Notes: a model not told the origin generated them from the sequence alone. DNA of 53,962 bases from Caldithrix abyssi DSM 13497 (GCA_945865405.1 CAMBDS010000017.1:1-53962), one strand, 5' to 3'. Counted from the stretch's first letter, positions 1-9,068 are shown. Program-made: numbers and translations.

Positions 1-179
1 CTGTCACACGAGACGTGTGACAGCACGTCGCCAGACGCCGCAGGCGGACGTGCGACAATATGTTGCTGCAGGGTGAGGACACCCTGCAGCAACAAGACAC
101 CCCCCGCACGAGGTGGGGAGACGGGCGGACAGGAGTGTCCGCCCTCCAAGAGGATGGGGAGGCGCAAGCGAGCTTGCGC
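1..179. repeat. Row of short palindromes downstream of hisC
   Basis: Inverted repeats lie back to back from the window edge almost to the hisC stop. Clear ones are 1-23 (arms CTGTCACACG/CGTGTGACAG, loop AGA), 61-94 (15-bp perfect arms starting TGTTGCTGC, loop AGGA), 123-144 (GGGCGGACA/TGTCCGCCC, loop GGAG, then TCCAA) and 162-179 (GCGCAAGC/GCTTGCGC, loop GA, then ACTCCG). Two decayed ones are visible near 24-52 and 104-117. Arms differ but loops are purine. No T-run follows on either strand, so they are not ordinary terminators. Related palindromes occur in many other gaps of this window. Confidence 0.8.
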
Positions 180-190
180 ACTCCGAGAGA

Positions 191-1291
191 TTAGATGGCG
201 GTTGAGAGGGCGTCAATGAAGCGGGCGTTCTCGGCGGGTAAGCCGATGGAAACGCGGACGTAATCGGTGAGCCCGTAACCATCGACGGGGCGGACGATGA
301 CGCCGCTTTGCAATAGTTTTTTGAAGAGGTCGCGTCCCGGAATGGGGGTCCTGACCAGCACGAAATTGGCACCGGAAGGAGTGTAATTGAAGCCGAGCCG
401 GGAAAGCTCGCGGTAGTAGAAGGCTTTGCCTGCGATGTTAAGGTCGATGCCTTTTTGTAGGTAATCGACATCATCGAGGGCGGCGATTGCGGCTATCTGC
501 CCCAAACTGTTGACGTTGAAAGCCTCGCGGACGGTGTTCATAGCCTGGGCGATTGCCGGGGTTGTGATAGCGTAACCTACCCGCAAACCGGCGAGGCCGT
601 AAGACTTGGAAAAGGTTCGCATAATGATGACGTTTCTACCGGACTGCAAGTAGCGCATCGTGTCGGGATAATCCGCTGGATCCCGATAGTCGTAATAGGC
701 TTCATCGAAGACGACGAGGACGTTTTCGGGGACTCGTTCCATCAAGCGGTCAGATTCGGCAGCCGTAAGCAATGTCCCGGTCGGATTGTTCGGATTAGCA
801 ATGAAAAGGACTTTGGTGCGGGGAGTAATTTTGCTTAGAAGCTCATCGACATCGTACTGGAGTCCCGGCATCTCTGCCCAGACGGTAATGCCGTTCATGA
901 TCTGAACGGCGATGCGGTACTTGAAGAACTCATACCTGCCGATCACGACTTCGTCGCGTTCGCCGACGAAAGCTTCGGTGACAAGCTCGACTAACTCGGT
1001 AGATCCGTTGCCGAGCACGAGACAATCAGGAGAGAACGAAAGGTGCGTTGAGAGCTTTGCTTTGAGGTCAAAGCCGGATCCGTCGGGGTATCTGTGAAGG
1101 TCGGATAGAGCGGCTTTAACGGCGGCGATTGCCTTGGGAGAGGGGCCGAGCGGATTTTCGTTGGAGGCGAGTTTGATGACATCGGCGAGGCCGAACTCGC
1201 GCTGGACTTCGGAAATGGGTTTGCCCGGCTCGTAGGGGGCGATTTCGTTAACGATTGGTCGGGTAAACGTCGGGAGTTCAATTCTTGTCAT
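191..1291 (-). CDS. hisC: Histidinol-phosphate aminotransferase
   Basis: A 366-residue, full-length class I/II PLP-dependent aminotransferase of the HisC type, which converts imidazole-acetol phosphate and glutamate to histidinol phosphate in histidine synthesis. Visible are the N-terminal substrate motif (KLASNENPLGPSP, about residues 40-52), the NPNNPTG loop near 165-171, the YYDY region near 200, and the PLP-lysine motif RTFSKSYGLAGLRVGYA near 225-241. The ATG at 1291 gives the usual HisC N-terminus. It overlaps the end of the upstream minus-strand gene by 14 bases, so the two are probably co-transcribed. No other his gene is in the window. Phenylalanine or tyrosine transamination as a side or main activity cannot be excluded from sequence alone. 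Confidence 0.92.
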   Translation of the reverse strand: MTRIELPTFTRPIVNEIAPYEPGKPISEVQREFGLADVIKLASNENPLGPSPKAIAAVKAALSDLHRYPDGSGFDLKAKLSTHLSFSPDCLVLGNGSTELVELVTEAFVGERDEVVIGRYEFFKYRIAVQIMNGITVWAEMPGLQYDVDELLSKITPRTKVLFIANPNNPTGTLLTAAESDRLMERVPENVLVVFDEAYYDYRDPADYPDTMRYLQSGRNVIIMRTFSKSYGLAGLRVGYAITTPAIAQAMNTVREAFNVNSLGQIAAIAALDDVDYLQKGIDLNIAGKAFYYRELSRLGFNYTPSGANFVLVRTPIPGRDLFKKLLQSGVIVRPVDGYGLTDYVRVSIGLPAENARFIDALSTAI

Positions 1292-2273
1292 CGTCTTTGC
1301 TGTTTGAGTTGTCGAGCCGGATGCCGCGACCGGGTCTTGCGGCGGGGTAATTGATCGTCGGGTTTAGCGGGGGGAGGATGCGATTGGCTTTGGTGCCGAC
1401 CCACCAGACTATTGAGAGGAGCAGAGCCGCAAGCGTGTAGAGGCTCCAGTGAAAGAGAGCAGATCCGGTGAATGGGGTCGATTCCGCGGCGGCGCTGAAG
1501 ATTTCGAGATCCCAACCCTCCATCATGGCGACAATCGGCTTGGGGAAGTATTGGGACTCAGCGTAGATGAGGTTGCTCTTTTCAAAGGTTCTGCCGCGCT
1601 GGAAATAGACGTCGCCGTTGTCCTTTAGTATTCGCATCGAGAGGTTGCTGCCGTGGGGTTCGGACAAGAGCTTCGAGTCGGCTTGAAAGATAGCCAAAGG
1701 GAAGCGGGGGCGGTTAATCATGCCGTTAATCAGGCGGGGGACGTCACTTTCGATGTAGCGATCCATCGAGAAGAATGCGCCTGCCATTTGGGTTGGGTAA
1801 GCAGATCCGAGTGGAATGCGAATGAAGCCGAGCCAGAACTTCTCGCCGTTGACGCGGAGGAACTTCAGGTAGAGGAGCTGGTTCGGATCGACCTTGGTCA
1901 GTCCGTCCTGAAGCTTTTTTAAGACGCCGTCGATGACCTGGGGGTCGGCACCGTGGTCGAGCTGAAGCTTGGAGCCGTCGGTGTTCCAGACGAAGCAGGT
2001 GGGGATTTCGTCGTCGAGCGCCCACTTGCTCATCATGTCAACGGAAACGGAAGACATACCGGGGTGGCGGTCGAGGTAGGAGGTCAATTTCTCCAGCGGG
2101 ACGAAGTAGGGGTCGCTAAGGGTTTGGTGAATGGCTGTGGCGACGACCTTGCCGAGTGCGGGGGAAGGGGTGTCGAGCGAGGGTGCATCCGCGGTGCGCT
2201 GCCGGGACGTGATCATCGCTATCGCAAAGACGATGACGACGATGATAATGTTGCCGATGATTCTGCTTCTCAC
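1278..2273 (-). CDS. Membrane-anchored sensor-like protein of unknown function
   Basis: A 331-residue protein I do not recognise. It has an N-terminal hydrophobic segment (about residues 7-20), a long hydrophilic, probably periplasmic region (about 25-270) and a second membrane segment near 273-295, followed by a short polar Asp/Asn/Lys-rich tail. This two-helix, large-loop plan is that of the sensor half of a histidine kinase or chemoreceptor, but no HAMP, kinase or output domain follows. It starts at ATG 2273 and overlaps hisC by 14 bases. It may be a stand-alone ligand-binding partner or a decayed kinase. It is transcribed divergently from glnA, sharing a 236-base gap with it. Confidence 0.7.
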   Translation of the reverse strand: MRSRIIGNIIIVVIVFAIAMITSRQRTADAPSLDTPSPALGKVVATAIHQTLSDPYFVPLEKLTSYLDRHPGMSSVSVDMMSKWALDDEIPTCFVWNTDGSKLQLDHGADPQVIDGVLKKLQDGLTKVDPNQLLYLKFLRVNGEKFWLGFIRIPLGSAYPTQMAGAFFSMDRYIESDVPRLINGMINRPRFPLAIFQADSKLLSEPHGSNLSMRILKDNGDVYFQRGRTFEKSNLIYAESQYFPKPIVAMMEGWDLEIFSAAAESTPFTGSALFHWSLYTLAALLLSIVWWVGTKANRILPPLNPTINYPAARPGRGIRLDNSNSKDDDKN

Positions 2274-2509
2274 AACTGCCTCGCTGAAGTTAAGGTACCT
2301 CTATTATAAGGAGAAACGAGAGGCGATCACAACTTCTCAGGTTGAAAGTTGAGGGGAGCGGAATCGAGGGGATAATTTGAAAAAAATACGAAATGAGCGA
2401 ATCTTTTGTTCGCTTGACCGAGATTTGTTTGTATCATTGCTCCCTACTTAATGAATTGCGGTCGAATAGAAACAAATCAATAAAATACAATAACATATCA
2501 GGAGAAGAG

Positions 2510-3832
2510 ATGGCATTGGACCATGAAGGCGTACTTCGGATCGTTCACGACCAGAAGATTGATATCATAAGACTTTGGTTTGCCGACATTCTTGGCGGGA
2601 TCAAAGGGTTTGCATTCCCGGCTCGTGAACTGAAGGACGCATTTGCTGAAGGGATGGGCTTCGACGGTTCATCAGTCGAAGGGTTTGCACGGATCCACGA
2701 ATCGGACTTGATGGCTCACCCGGACCCGTCGAGTTTTGCGATATTTCCGAGCAACGGAGAGTACAAATCGGCGCGGATGTTCTGTGATTTGAAGGCTCCT
2801 GATAAATCACCATACCCCGGCGATCCGAGATACGTCTTGCGAAGGAACCTCGAAAAGGCTGCCAAACTCGGCTATACTTTCTTCGTAGGACCTGAGCTGG
2901 AGTTTTTTTACTTCAAGAACAGTCAAGGGACGGAAATCCTCGATCAGGGCGGATACTTCGACAGTTCGATAAACGAGACGGGAACCGTTCTTCGCAAGAA
3001 CACGATCTTCGCTCTTGAAGAGATGGGCATTCCGGTTGAGTACTCTCACCATGAAGTGGCACCTTCCCAGCATGAGATCGACCTGCGGTTCGACACTGCT
3101 TTGGTGATGGCAGAGCGATGCCTTACTTATCGCTTCATCGTAAAGGAAGTGGCGCGGAAGCAGGGCTATTACGCGACATTCATGCCGAAGCCGATCTTTG
3201 GCGAAAACGGCTCGGGTATGCATACGCATATGTCGTTGTTCAAGGGTGACCGAAATAGTTTCTTCGATCCAGACGGGACGTACTACCTCTCCAAGACGGC
3301 GATGAGCTACATGGCAGGTACGCTTAAGTACGTGCGTGAGATGACATCGGTGTTGAACCAGACGGTTAATTCGTACAAGCGGCTTGTGCCGGGTTATGAG
3401 GCACCGGTCTATCTTTCATGGGGCCAGATGAACCGGTCGGCTCTGGTACGCGTGCCGCGGATCAGGGTAGGCAAGGAGAAGTCAACACGTATCGAGTTGC
3501 GCAGCCCAGATCCGGCTACAAACCCGTATCTTGCGTTCTCAGTGGTGCTTGCGGCAGGGTTGAAGGGAATTGAGGAAGGGCTGACACCGCCGGAGCCGAT
3601 TGAGGAGGACATTTACCACATGACTGAAGCCGAGCGCGAAAGCCGCGGGATTGCTTCGCTACCGGGGAGCCTGAAAGAGGCGATTGACCTGACAGCGGGG
3701 AGCAGCCTTGTTCGCGAAGCGTTGGGAGATCATGTTTTCGAGAAGTTCATCGAGAATAAGTTGATCGAATGGGATGACTACCGGATGAGTGTGACGGATT
3801 ACGAATTGAAGAGATACCTGCCGAATCTGTAG
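2510..3832 (+). CDS. glnA: Glutamine synthetase, type I-alpha
   Basis: A 440-residue glutamine synthetase that makes glutamine from glutamate, ammonia and ATP in the cytoplasm. The frame stays open upstream to 2393, but the ATG at 2510 is preceded by AGGAG at 2500-2504 and gives the normal short N-terminus (MALDHEGVLR), so the upstream 39 codons are not taken as coding. Seen are the DGSSVEGF loop, the HHEVAPSQHEID metal/ATP region, the GENGSGMHTHMS motif and NRSALVRVPR near the substrate arginine. Length and the lack of an adenylylation-tyrosine segment fit the I-alpha class, which is feedback controlled rather than adenylylated. A strong hairpin terminator follows directly, so this is a single-gene unit. 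Confidence 0.95.
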   Translation: MALDHEGVLRIVHDQKIDIIRLWFADILGGIKGFAFPARELKDAFAEGMGFDGSSVEGFARIHESDLMAHPDPSSFAIFPSNGEYKSARMFCDLKAPDKSPYPGDPRYVLRRNLEKAAKLGYTFFVGPELEFFYFKNSQGTEILDQGGYFDSSINETGTVLRKNTIFALEEMGIPVEYSHHEVAPSQHEIDLRFDTALVMAERCLTYRFIVKEVARKQGYYATFMPKPIFGENGSGMHTHMSLFKGDRNSFFDPDGTYYLSKTAMSYMAGTLKYVREMTSVLNQTVNSYKRLVPGYEAPVYLSWGQMNRSALVRVPRIRVGKEKSTRIELRSPDPATNPYLAFSVVLAAGLKGIEEGLTPPEPIEEDIYHMTEAERESRGIASLPGSLKEAIDLTAGSSLVREALGDHVFEKFIENKLIEWDDYRMSVTDYELKRYLPNL

Positions 3833-3854
3833 ATTTTGGAAATAGGAGTAAAGA

Positions 3855-3885
3855 GGGGTCAACGACAGAGCGTTGACCCCTTTCT
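3855..3885 (+). terminator. Terminator after glnA
   Basis: A perfect 10-bp hairpin (GGGGTCAACG, loop ACAGAG, CGTTGACCCC) at 3855-3880 followed by TTTCTTC. It lies between the converging glnA and the minus-strand hydrolase gene (stop at 3908) and may stop transcription from both sides. Confidence 0.85.
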
Positions 3886-3907
3886 TCATTTGGTAATGTT
3901 GAGTAAA

Positions 3908-5431
3908 TTAAAAGATGGCGAGAATCTTATAGTAGCCGCCGTTCGGGAGCGGGTCGGTGTCGGTGAACTCCGGTTCGGTAACTGTGGCGAGTTTTTCGCC
4001 GATATCGCCTTCGCGAAACGGGTCGGGGGAGCGATAGATGTCGTAGCCATCAGGGATTTCGCCATCATTGCCTTCGATATTGGGGATGCCCCAGGCGAGG
4101 ATGAGATTGCTTTCCCAAAAGATCGGACGAGTGACCTCAGTGACAGCATAGGTCGGGTTCCATCTTTCCAATGAATCGGTCGCCTGTTGCGCCAATTCGT
4201 TCTGGAATACTTCGAGCCTGTCGAGGCTGAACTGCGGTGAGCTGAGAAATTGTTCCGTTTTGGCAAATATCGAACGTTCGAGTGGTAGAATAAAATCCCA
4301 GAGACCAGTTTGTTGCGGATTGGTGAGGAGCCATGTATCGACGGTATTTGGCCAGGTGCTATAAATGATTTTGTAGAGTTCGATGATACGCTGATTAATA
4401 CGACTTGAGTCACGACCTATTCCATCATACTCGATTGGAGTCGATCCGGCACGAACCCAGAGTGGCGTCATAATACCTGTTACCGGGGAACCGTTCATCG
4501 ACCAGAGAATCGCTTTGTCCGGGCGTTCTCCTGCGCGCACTCCCTGGGCGACCATTACTGCGGTAGTGCTTTGACGACAGATTGCCGTGACATTTTCGAT
4601 ACAGCCGTAAGGGTAGGATGCGCCCGCACTATTGGTGTAATAGCCGTGAAATGGAAGGGGGTAGGGGCTGAAATCGTCGATGGTTAAATCTCGAACGACT
4701 TTCTGCATGATGAATTCGGCGGTCAGCTCGCCACGAGCGCGGGCGGCGCGAAATAGCTCCATCGCACGGTTGTGCCGGTGTAATCCGTAATCGACAGGGT
4801 TGCTTTCAGGGGGTGCTCCAACATAGGCGTGGTTGGAACGAATTAGGATGCCGTCGGGTGCGTCGATGGCGTCGTAACGCTGGTGGCCGAACCGGTAGGC
4901 TTCATAAATCGTTGCCCCACCATAAGCGTCAATACAGCCATAGGTGTAGCCATATCGACCAATCTCATCGACTTGATCTGCTGAGTCGAGTAGACCGGCA
5001 AGGTCATCAACGGTACGGCATTGAGCCAGAGCATCGAGGATTACGCGGCCATCATTATGTTGGCCGTGATCGATGTTATGGGCGTCGGTGTTCTCGAGGG
5101 CGAATCCGAGAGCGTTTAAGCCGCCGTAGTAAGTGGTGGTGCTGTTGACGTCAGTGACAGCTATAAAGGGGATGCGACCGTCGTCGTAGTAGTGGAATTC
5201 GACTGGAGCCATACCGCCGCGATCACGACTCTTCCAAAGGAGAGCGCGTCCATCGGGGGTTGCCGCACCGGAAGCCAATCCGGAAGAGGTTTCGTTGAAG
5301 CCTTCGAGGATCGGTTCATTCGGTTGGTAGCCGAAATCAAAATCGGCAGGTGGAAGTGGACCACGGAGTGCGGGGACGAGGAGCCCGAGCGCCAGAATGA
5401 GAACAGCAAAAGTACGGTCAAACAAAGGCAC
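3908..5431 (-). CDS. Secreted Ntn-hydrolase-like protein with Thr at the nucleophile position
   Basis: A 507-residue paralogue of the next gene upstream, with a hydrophobic export signal (about residues 8-22). The core begins NETSSGLASG at residues 46-55, then ATPDGRALLWKSRDRG, HYYDDGRIPF and YYGGLNALGFALEN. This is the layout of Ntn hydrolases of the C45/C69/choloylglycine-hydrolase type, which cleave amide bonds using a residue freed at the N-terminus. Where the paralogue has Cys47 this protein has Thr48; the surrounding codons also differ, so it is not a one-base error. The last 80 or so residues (GYDIYRSPDPF to GGYYKILAIF) look like a fibronectin type III-like beta domain. It lies 17 bases after its paralogue and is probably in the same transcript. 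Substrate unknown; it may be active with Thr or be a non-catalytic relative. Confidence 0.6.
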   Translation of the reverse strand: MPLFDRTFAVLILALGLLVPALRGPLPPADFDFGYQPNEPILEGFNETSSGLASGAATPDGRALLWKSRDRGGMAPVEFHYYDDGRIPFIAVTDVNSTTTYYGGLNALGFALENTDAHNIDHGQHNDGRVILDALAQCRTVDDLAGLLDSADQVDEIGRYGYTYGCIDAYGGATIYEAYRFGHQRYDAIDAPDGILIRSNHAYVGAPPESNPVDYGLHRHNRAMELFRAARARGELTAEFIMQKVVRDLTIDDFSPYPLPFHGYYTNSAGASYPYGCIENVTAICRQSTTAVMVAQGVRAGERPDKAILWSMNGSPVTGIMTPLWVRAGSTPIEYDGIGRDSSRINQRIIELYKIIYSTWPNTVDTWLLTNPQQTGLWDFILPLERSIFAKTEQFLSSPQFSLDRLEVFQNELAQQATDSLERWNPTYAVTEVTRPIFWESNLILAWGIPNIEGNDGEIPDGYDIYRSPDPFREGDIGEKLATVTEPEFTDTDPLPNGGYYKILAIF

Positions 5432-5448
5432 TTCCTTCGGGGAGAGGC

Positions 5449-6969
5449 TCAGTAATAAGCAACGATTTTGTAGTAACCGGCTCCGGGGAGTGGGTTTTGG
5501 TCGTGATACTGCCTTTCCTGGACAACGGAAAGGAGAGTTCCTTCGAGGCCGGTTCGGAACGGCTCGGGAGATCTGTGGACGTGGTACTCAGATGGCGACA
5601 TGCCATCGCGCTGTTCTGAAACTTCGCCCCAACCAAGAGTTATTCCACCATTCTCAAAACGAGGTGTGACGACATCACTGACGGTTCTGAATGGCTTCCA
5701 CAATTCAAGAGAGTCAGCAATCTGTGCCGCCATTTGGTTTTGGAATGTTTCAAGACGGTCGTAGCTGAACTGTGGTGAATGAACAAATTGTTGAGTTTTG
5801 TTGTATGCCCATTGTTCAAGCGGAAGGGTATAGTCCCAGAGCCCGGTCCCTTCGGGGTTTGTGAGCTTCCAAGTGTCAACACTCTGAGGGCCGTTTCCGT
5901 TGGTATAGACCCAACTGAGCAACTCGACGCCACGTTCACAGATTCTGCCACCGTTTGCTCCGTCGAATTCTTCCGGCACTGAACCTGCGCGCACCCAGAG
6001 CGGAGTAGCTACGGTAGTTAATTGTGAGCCACCGAATGCCCAGAGGATTGCATCGTCAGGCCTGCCGCCAGCACGGACGCCTTGAACGACAACAATGGCG
6101 CGGGTAGAATTTCGGCAGACGGCTTCACCATTCGGAAGGCAGCCGTAGGGATAATCTTCGAAAAAGCCGTCGTATGGCAGCGGGTAAGGATCGACGCCAG
6201 CGACCGAAACGTTGCGGATGACATGCTGGAAAACGTAGAGGGGAGTCAATTCGTTTTTGCTGACTGCTTCGCGAAATCTTTCATAGGACGAATCGTGGCG
6301 ATGAGGACCCCAGAAATCGGGACGGTTGTTTAATCCATTACCTGAATAGCTGTAGTTGGATCTGATCAGGAAGCCGCCAGGTGCGTCGATTGCGTCACAA
6401 CGGGTGTAAGAATAACCAGCAGCCTCGAACATTGCGGCATCTCCGAAGGCATCTATTGCTCCGTAGTTGCTGTTAAGTGTACGACCATCGGTGTTAGTTG
6501 AATCGAGAAAATGCTCAAAATCATCTACAGTGCGACAGGTTGAAAGGGCCATAGTGTGAATTTTGCCGTCGTCGTCCCCACCGTTGACGAATCCGTTACG
6601 GTAAGGACCGCCAGCAAGATTGTAAGAATTGGAATTTTCGAGGGCGAATCCTTCAGCGTTTACTCCACCATAGTATTCATCAGTTTCGCTACGGTAAGTA
6701 ATAGAAATAAAAGGGATCCTACCATCATCGTAATAGTGAAATTCCTGATTGGCGTTACCGACGTCGCGATTTTTCCAGAGCAGAGGTCGCCCGTCCGGAG
6801 TTGCGTTTCCTGATGCGAGCCCGGTGGTGCACTCATTCATGTTTTTCCACAATTCTTCTTCACCTGGTGAGGAAAAGAAGTAATCGAGGAGTTCATTGCT
6901 CTGAGTGAAGAGAGGCAAGATAAGCAGTGCTAAGAAGACCATCGTACCCGCTTGTTTGCCGAACTTCAT
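5449..6969 (-). CDS. Secreted Ntn-hydrolase-like protein (Cys nucleophile)
   Basis: A 506-residue exported protein (hydrophobic segment about residues 9-21). The motif NECTTGLASG places a candidate nucleophile at Cys47, followed by ATPDGRPLLWKNRD, HYYDDGRIPF, YYGGVNAEGFALEN and later VQGVRAG and PLWVRAGS. These resemble C45/C69/choloylglycine-hydrolase Ntn enzymes, with a G-R-x-L-L-x-K-N-R-D turn after the nucleophile. If the family model holds, the first 46 residues are removed to expose Cys47. The C-terminus (EYHVHRSPEPF to GGYYKIVAYY) is a fibronectin-like domain. The gene leads a two-gene minus-strand unit, with the Thr-variant copy following. The family is inferred from motifs; the substrate could be a peptide, an acyl-amide or a bile-salt-like amide. 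Confidence 0.62.
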   Translation of the reverse strand: MKFGKQAGTMVFLALLILPLFTQSNELLDYFFSSPGEEELWKNMNECTTGLASGNATPDGRPLLWKNRDVGNANQEFHYYDDGRIPFISITYRSETDEYYGGVNAEGFALENSNSYNLAGGPYRNGFVNGGDDDGKIHTMALSTCRTVDDFEHFLDSTNTDGRTLNSNYGAIDAFGDAAMFEAAGYSYTRCDAIDAPGGFLIRSNYSYSGNGLNNRPDFWGPHRHDSSYERFREAVSKNELTPLYVFQHVIRNVSVAGVDPYPLPYDGFFEDYPYGCLPNGEAVCRNSTRAIVVVQGVRAGGRPDDAILWAFGGSQLTTVATPLWVRAGSVPEEFDGANGGRICERGVELLSWVYTNGNGPQSVDTWKLTNPEGTGLWDYTLPLEQWAYNKTQQFVHSPQFSYDRLETFQNQMAAQIADSLELWKPFRTVSDVVTPRFENGGITLGWGEVSEQRDGMSPSEYHVHRSPEPFRTGLEGTLLSVVQERQYHDQNPLPGAGYYKIVAYY

Positions 6970-7285
6970 TGTGCCATCCGCTTTTTTGAAGGGTTCAATT
7001 TGGTGAAAAATGTAATGAATTTATTCATGACAGGTATTGATTTGAACAACCTGACCACCATAATATAAGTAATATGATATGTGAGCGCAACCCGCTATAT
7101 CACACTTGGTAAGGTCAATTTCGAAGCAACCCCGGATCGTATCATCGAAGGGTAAGGTCATAGCTAATATTTCAAATGACCAAGAGAATGCGATGGTTTG
7201 CTTGTCGCTTTGCTTTGTTGCAATTAGATTCTAATAATGCAGGATATACTGCCAATTACTGCACTAATACTTCAGGAGATCGCTA
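6970..7285. other. Divergent intergenic region
   Basis: About 316 A+T-rich bases between the divergently oriented hydrolase pair and the EamA gene. I see no gene or stable RNA. A possible plus-strand sigma-70-like promoter is TTGAAC at 7042-7047 and TATAAG at 7064-7069 (16-base spacer). An open frame from 7237 overlaps the EamA gene in another frame and lacks any family signature. Confidence 0.4.
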
Positions 7286-7693
7286 TTGCATTGGAAGGTC
7301 TGGGCGCTACTTTGCACATTAACATGGGCCGCTTGGGGCGTGGCTGTCAAATATGCAATACGAGAGATCGGTTGGCAACGATTGGAAATTCTCTCTGCGT
7401 TAGCAGGTTTAATTATCATGTTAATCGTTGCGCCGGGATCTTTTCAGCTAAAACCCGATTTGAGGCATCTCGTTGGATTAGTTGCGGGAGGTTTGGGGGC
7501 GCTGGGGGCGATACTTTTTTACATCGCTCTTTCGACGGGACCTGTAAGCGTAATTATACCGTTGACAAGCCTTTACGTAGTAGGAGTGGCAATTGCCGGT
7601 GTTTTACTTTTCGGCGAACCGTTAACGATGCGCAAAGTGATTGGAGTCTCGCTTGCAGTGGCGGCGATGATCGTATTGGCAGGTGAATCGTAA
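7286..7693 (+). CDS. Single-domain EamA/DMT-type membrane transporter
   Basis: A 135-residue, four- to five-helix membrane protein. Its second half (ALGAILFYIALSTGPVSVIIPLTSLYVVGVAIAGVLLFGEP) is the classic EamA repeat with the closing motif GEPLTMRKVIGVSLAVAA. Most drug/metabolite transporters have two such repeats in about 300 residues; this has one, so it would work as a dimer in the inner membrane. The start is TTG 7286, seven bases after AGGAG at 7274-7278. It precedes the UDP-glucose dehydrogenase gene by 38 bases and may be co-transcribed; single-EamA proteins sometimes accompany sugar or lipid-modification genes. Substrate not predictable. Confidence 0.82.
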   Translation: MHWKVWALLCTLTWAAWGVAVKYAIREIGWQRLEILSALAGLIIMLIVAPGSFQLKPDLRHLVGLVAGGLGALGAILFYIALSTGPVSVIIPLTSLYVVGVAIAGVLLFGEPLTMRKVIGVSLAVAAMIVLAGES

Positions 7694-7731
7694 GTTAGGT
7701 ATTTTTTAAAGAATAATACTGAGGTTGTAAA

Positions 7732-9033
7732 TTGAAGTTAGCTATTATCGGCACCGGATATGTAGGGCTGGTCGCCGGGGCTTGTTTCGCTGAGACAGGC
7801 AACAATGTCATTTGTGTCGATAAAGATCCGAGCCGTGTGAATGCACTTATCGACGGGCATATTCCTATTTTTGAACCGGGACTGGAAGGGTTGGTTCAGA
7901 GAAACGTCAAGTCTGGAAGGTTATCTTTTACGCAGGATACAAGATCTGCTGTAGAAGCGAGTGATGTTATCATACTTGCAGTACCTACACCGCAGGACGA
8001 GAACGGATCTGCCGACTTGCGTCACGTCCTCGAAGCAGCACGCCAGATTGCACCGGCTATTAATGGATATAAGGTGATCGTTGATAAATCGACGGTGCCG
8101 GTTGGAACTGCCAAAATGGTAAGGGCGGAAATTGCGGGCCTGACAACTCATCCTTTCGATGTTGTTTCCAATCCGGAGTTTCTGAAAGAGGGGGATGCGT
8201 TAGACGACTTTCTGAAGCCAGACCGCGTAATCATCGGCTCAGATAGCGCAAGGGCTGTAGGAATTTTGAGAGACCTCTACCAACCGTTTGTGAGGACCGG
8301 CAACCCGATCATAGTTATGAGGATAGCATCAGCGGAGCTGACCAAGTACGCGGCGAACTCGATGCTGGCGGCTAAGATTTCGTTTATGAATGAGATGGCG
8401 TTGCTTTGTGATAAGGTTGGCGCGGACGTGAATGAAATCAGGGCGGGGATTGGCAGTGACGCCAGAATCGGGAAGCACTTTCTATTTCCCGGACTGGGAT
8501 TTGGTGGGTCGTGTTTTCCGAAGGATTTGCAAGCGCTTTTTTACACAGGCCAGGAGGCGGGGGTCGATTTAAAGGTGGTTCAGGCGACTATCGACGCCAA
8601 TGCAAGACAGAAGCAATTTCTTCCGAATAAGATCAAGGCGAGATTTGGGGACGATCTCACTGGGCATCGGTTTGCGGTCTGGGGGATAGCGTTTAAGGCA
8701 AATACGGACGATACTCGAGAGTCGCCAGCAATTGCGTTGATCGATGCTCTTCTTGCGGCTGGAGCGGAAGTTACAGCATATGATCCCCAAGCGATGGAGG
8801 GAGCGAGGCGCGTTTATGGTGACAGGATTCGGTATGCGACTGATGGGTATGAGGCGTTGGATGGAGCGAGTGCGCTACTAATAGCTACTGAATGGAATGA
8901 ATTCCGAAACCCGGAATTCGGAAGGATCAAGGAGCTGTTGAAGCATGCAGTGATTTTCGACGGCAGAAATCTGTTCAATCCGGGGCATGTGCGAGAAATT
9001 GGGTTTGAGTACTTCGGGGTCGGGAACGGGTAG
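7732..9033 (+). CDS. ugd: UDP-glucose 6-dehydrogenase
   Basis: A 433-residue UDP-glucose/GDP-mannose dehydrogenase that oxidises UDP-glucose to UDP-glucuronate with two NAD+, feeding polysaccharide or lipid A sugar synthesis. Seen are the N-terminal Rossmann motif GTGYVGLVAGACFAETGN, VDKSTVPVGT, SNPEFLKEGDAL, and the catalytic loop GFGGSCFPKDL with Cys261. The C-terminal UDP-binding domain has AFKANTDDTRESPAI. Full length. The start is TTG at 7732 after GAGG; no better start lies upstream. UDP-glucose is chosen over GDP-mannose from overall resemblance to TuaD/Ugd-type enzymes. The gene is followed by a 665-base stretch without genes. Confidence 0.93.
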   Translation: MKLAIIGTGYVGLVAGACFAETGNNVICVDKDPSRVNALIDGHIPIFEPGLEGLVQRNVKSGRLSFTQDTRSAVEASDVIILAVPTPQDENGSADLRHVLEAARQIAPAINGYKVIVDKSTVPVGTAKMVRAEIAGLTTHPFDVVSNPEFLKEGDALDDFLKPDRVIIGSDSARAVGILRDLYQPFVRTGNPIIVMRIASAELTKYAANSMLAAKISFMNEMALLCDKVGADVNEIRAGIGSDARIGKHFLFPGLGFGGSCFPKDLQALFYTGQEAGVDLKVVQATIDANARQKQFLPNKIKARFGDDLTGHRFAVWGIAFKANTDDTRESPAIALIDALLAAGAEVTAYDPQAMEGARRVYGDRIRYATDGYEALDGASALLIATEWNEFRNPEFGRIKELLKHAVIFDGRNLFNPGHVREIGFEYFGVGNG

Positions 9034-9068
9034 GGGGAAAAGAGGAAATTTGGAAAGAGGAAAGATGG

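Noticed and set aside
4..474. 156-residue plus-strand open frame antisense to hisC
   Set aside because: It runs across the palindromes and hisC in antisense and has no family motif; hisC is complete and convincing.
2393..2509. In-frame upstream extension of glnA
   Set aside because: The added 39 residues are unlike glutamine synthetase, and ATG 2510 has a good ribosome site.
7237..7686. 149-residue frame overlapping the EamA gene
   Set aside because: The alternative frame encodes an EamA repeat with a proper ribosome site; this one is Cys/Arg-rich without any pattern.
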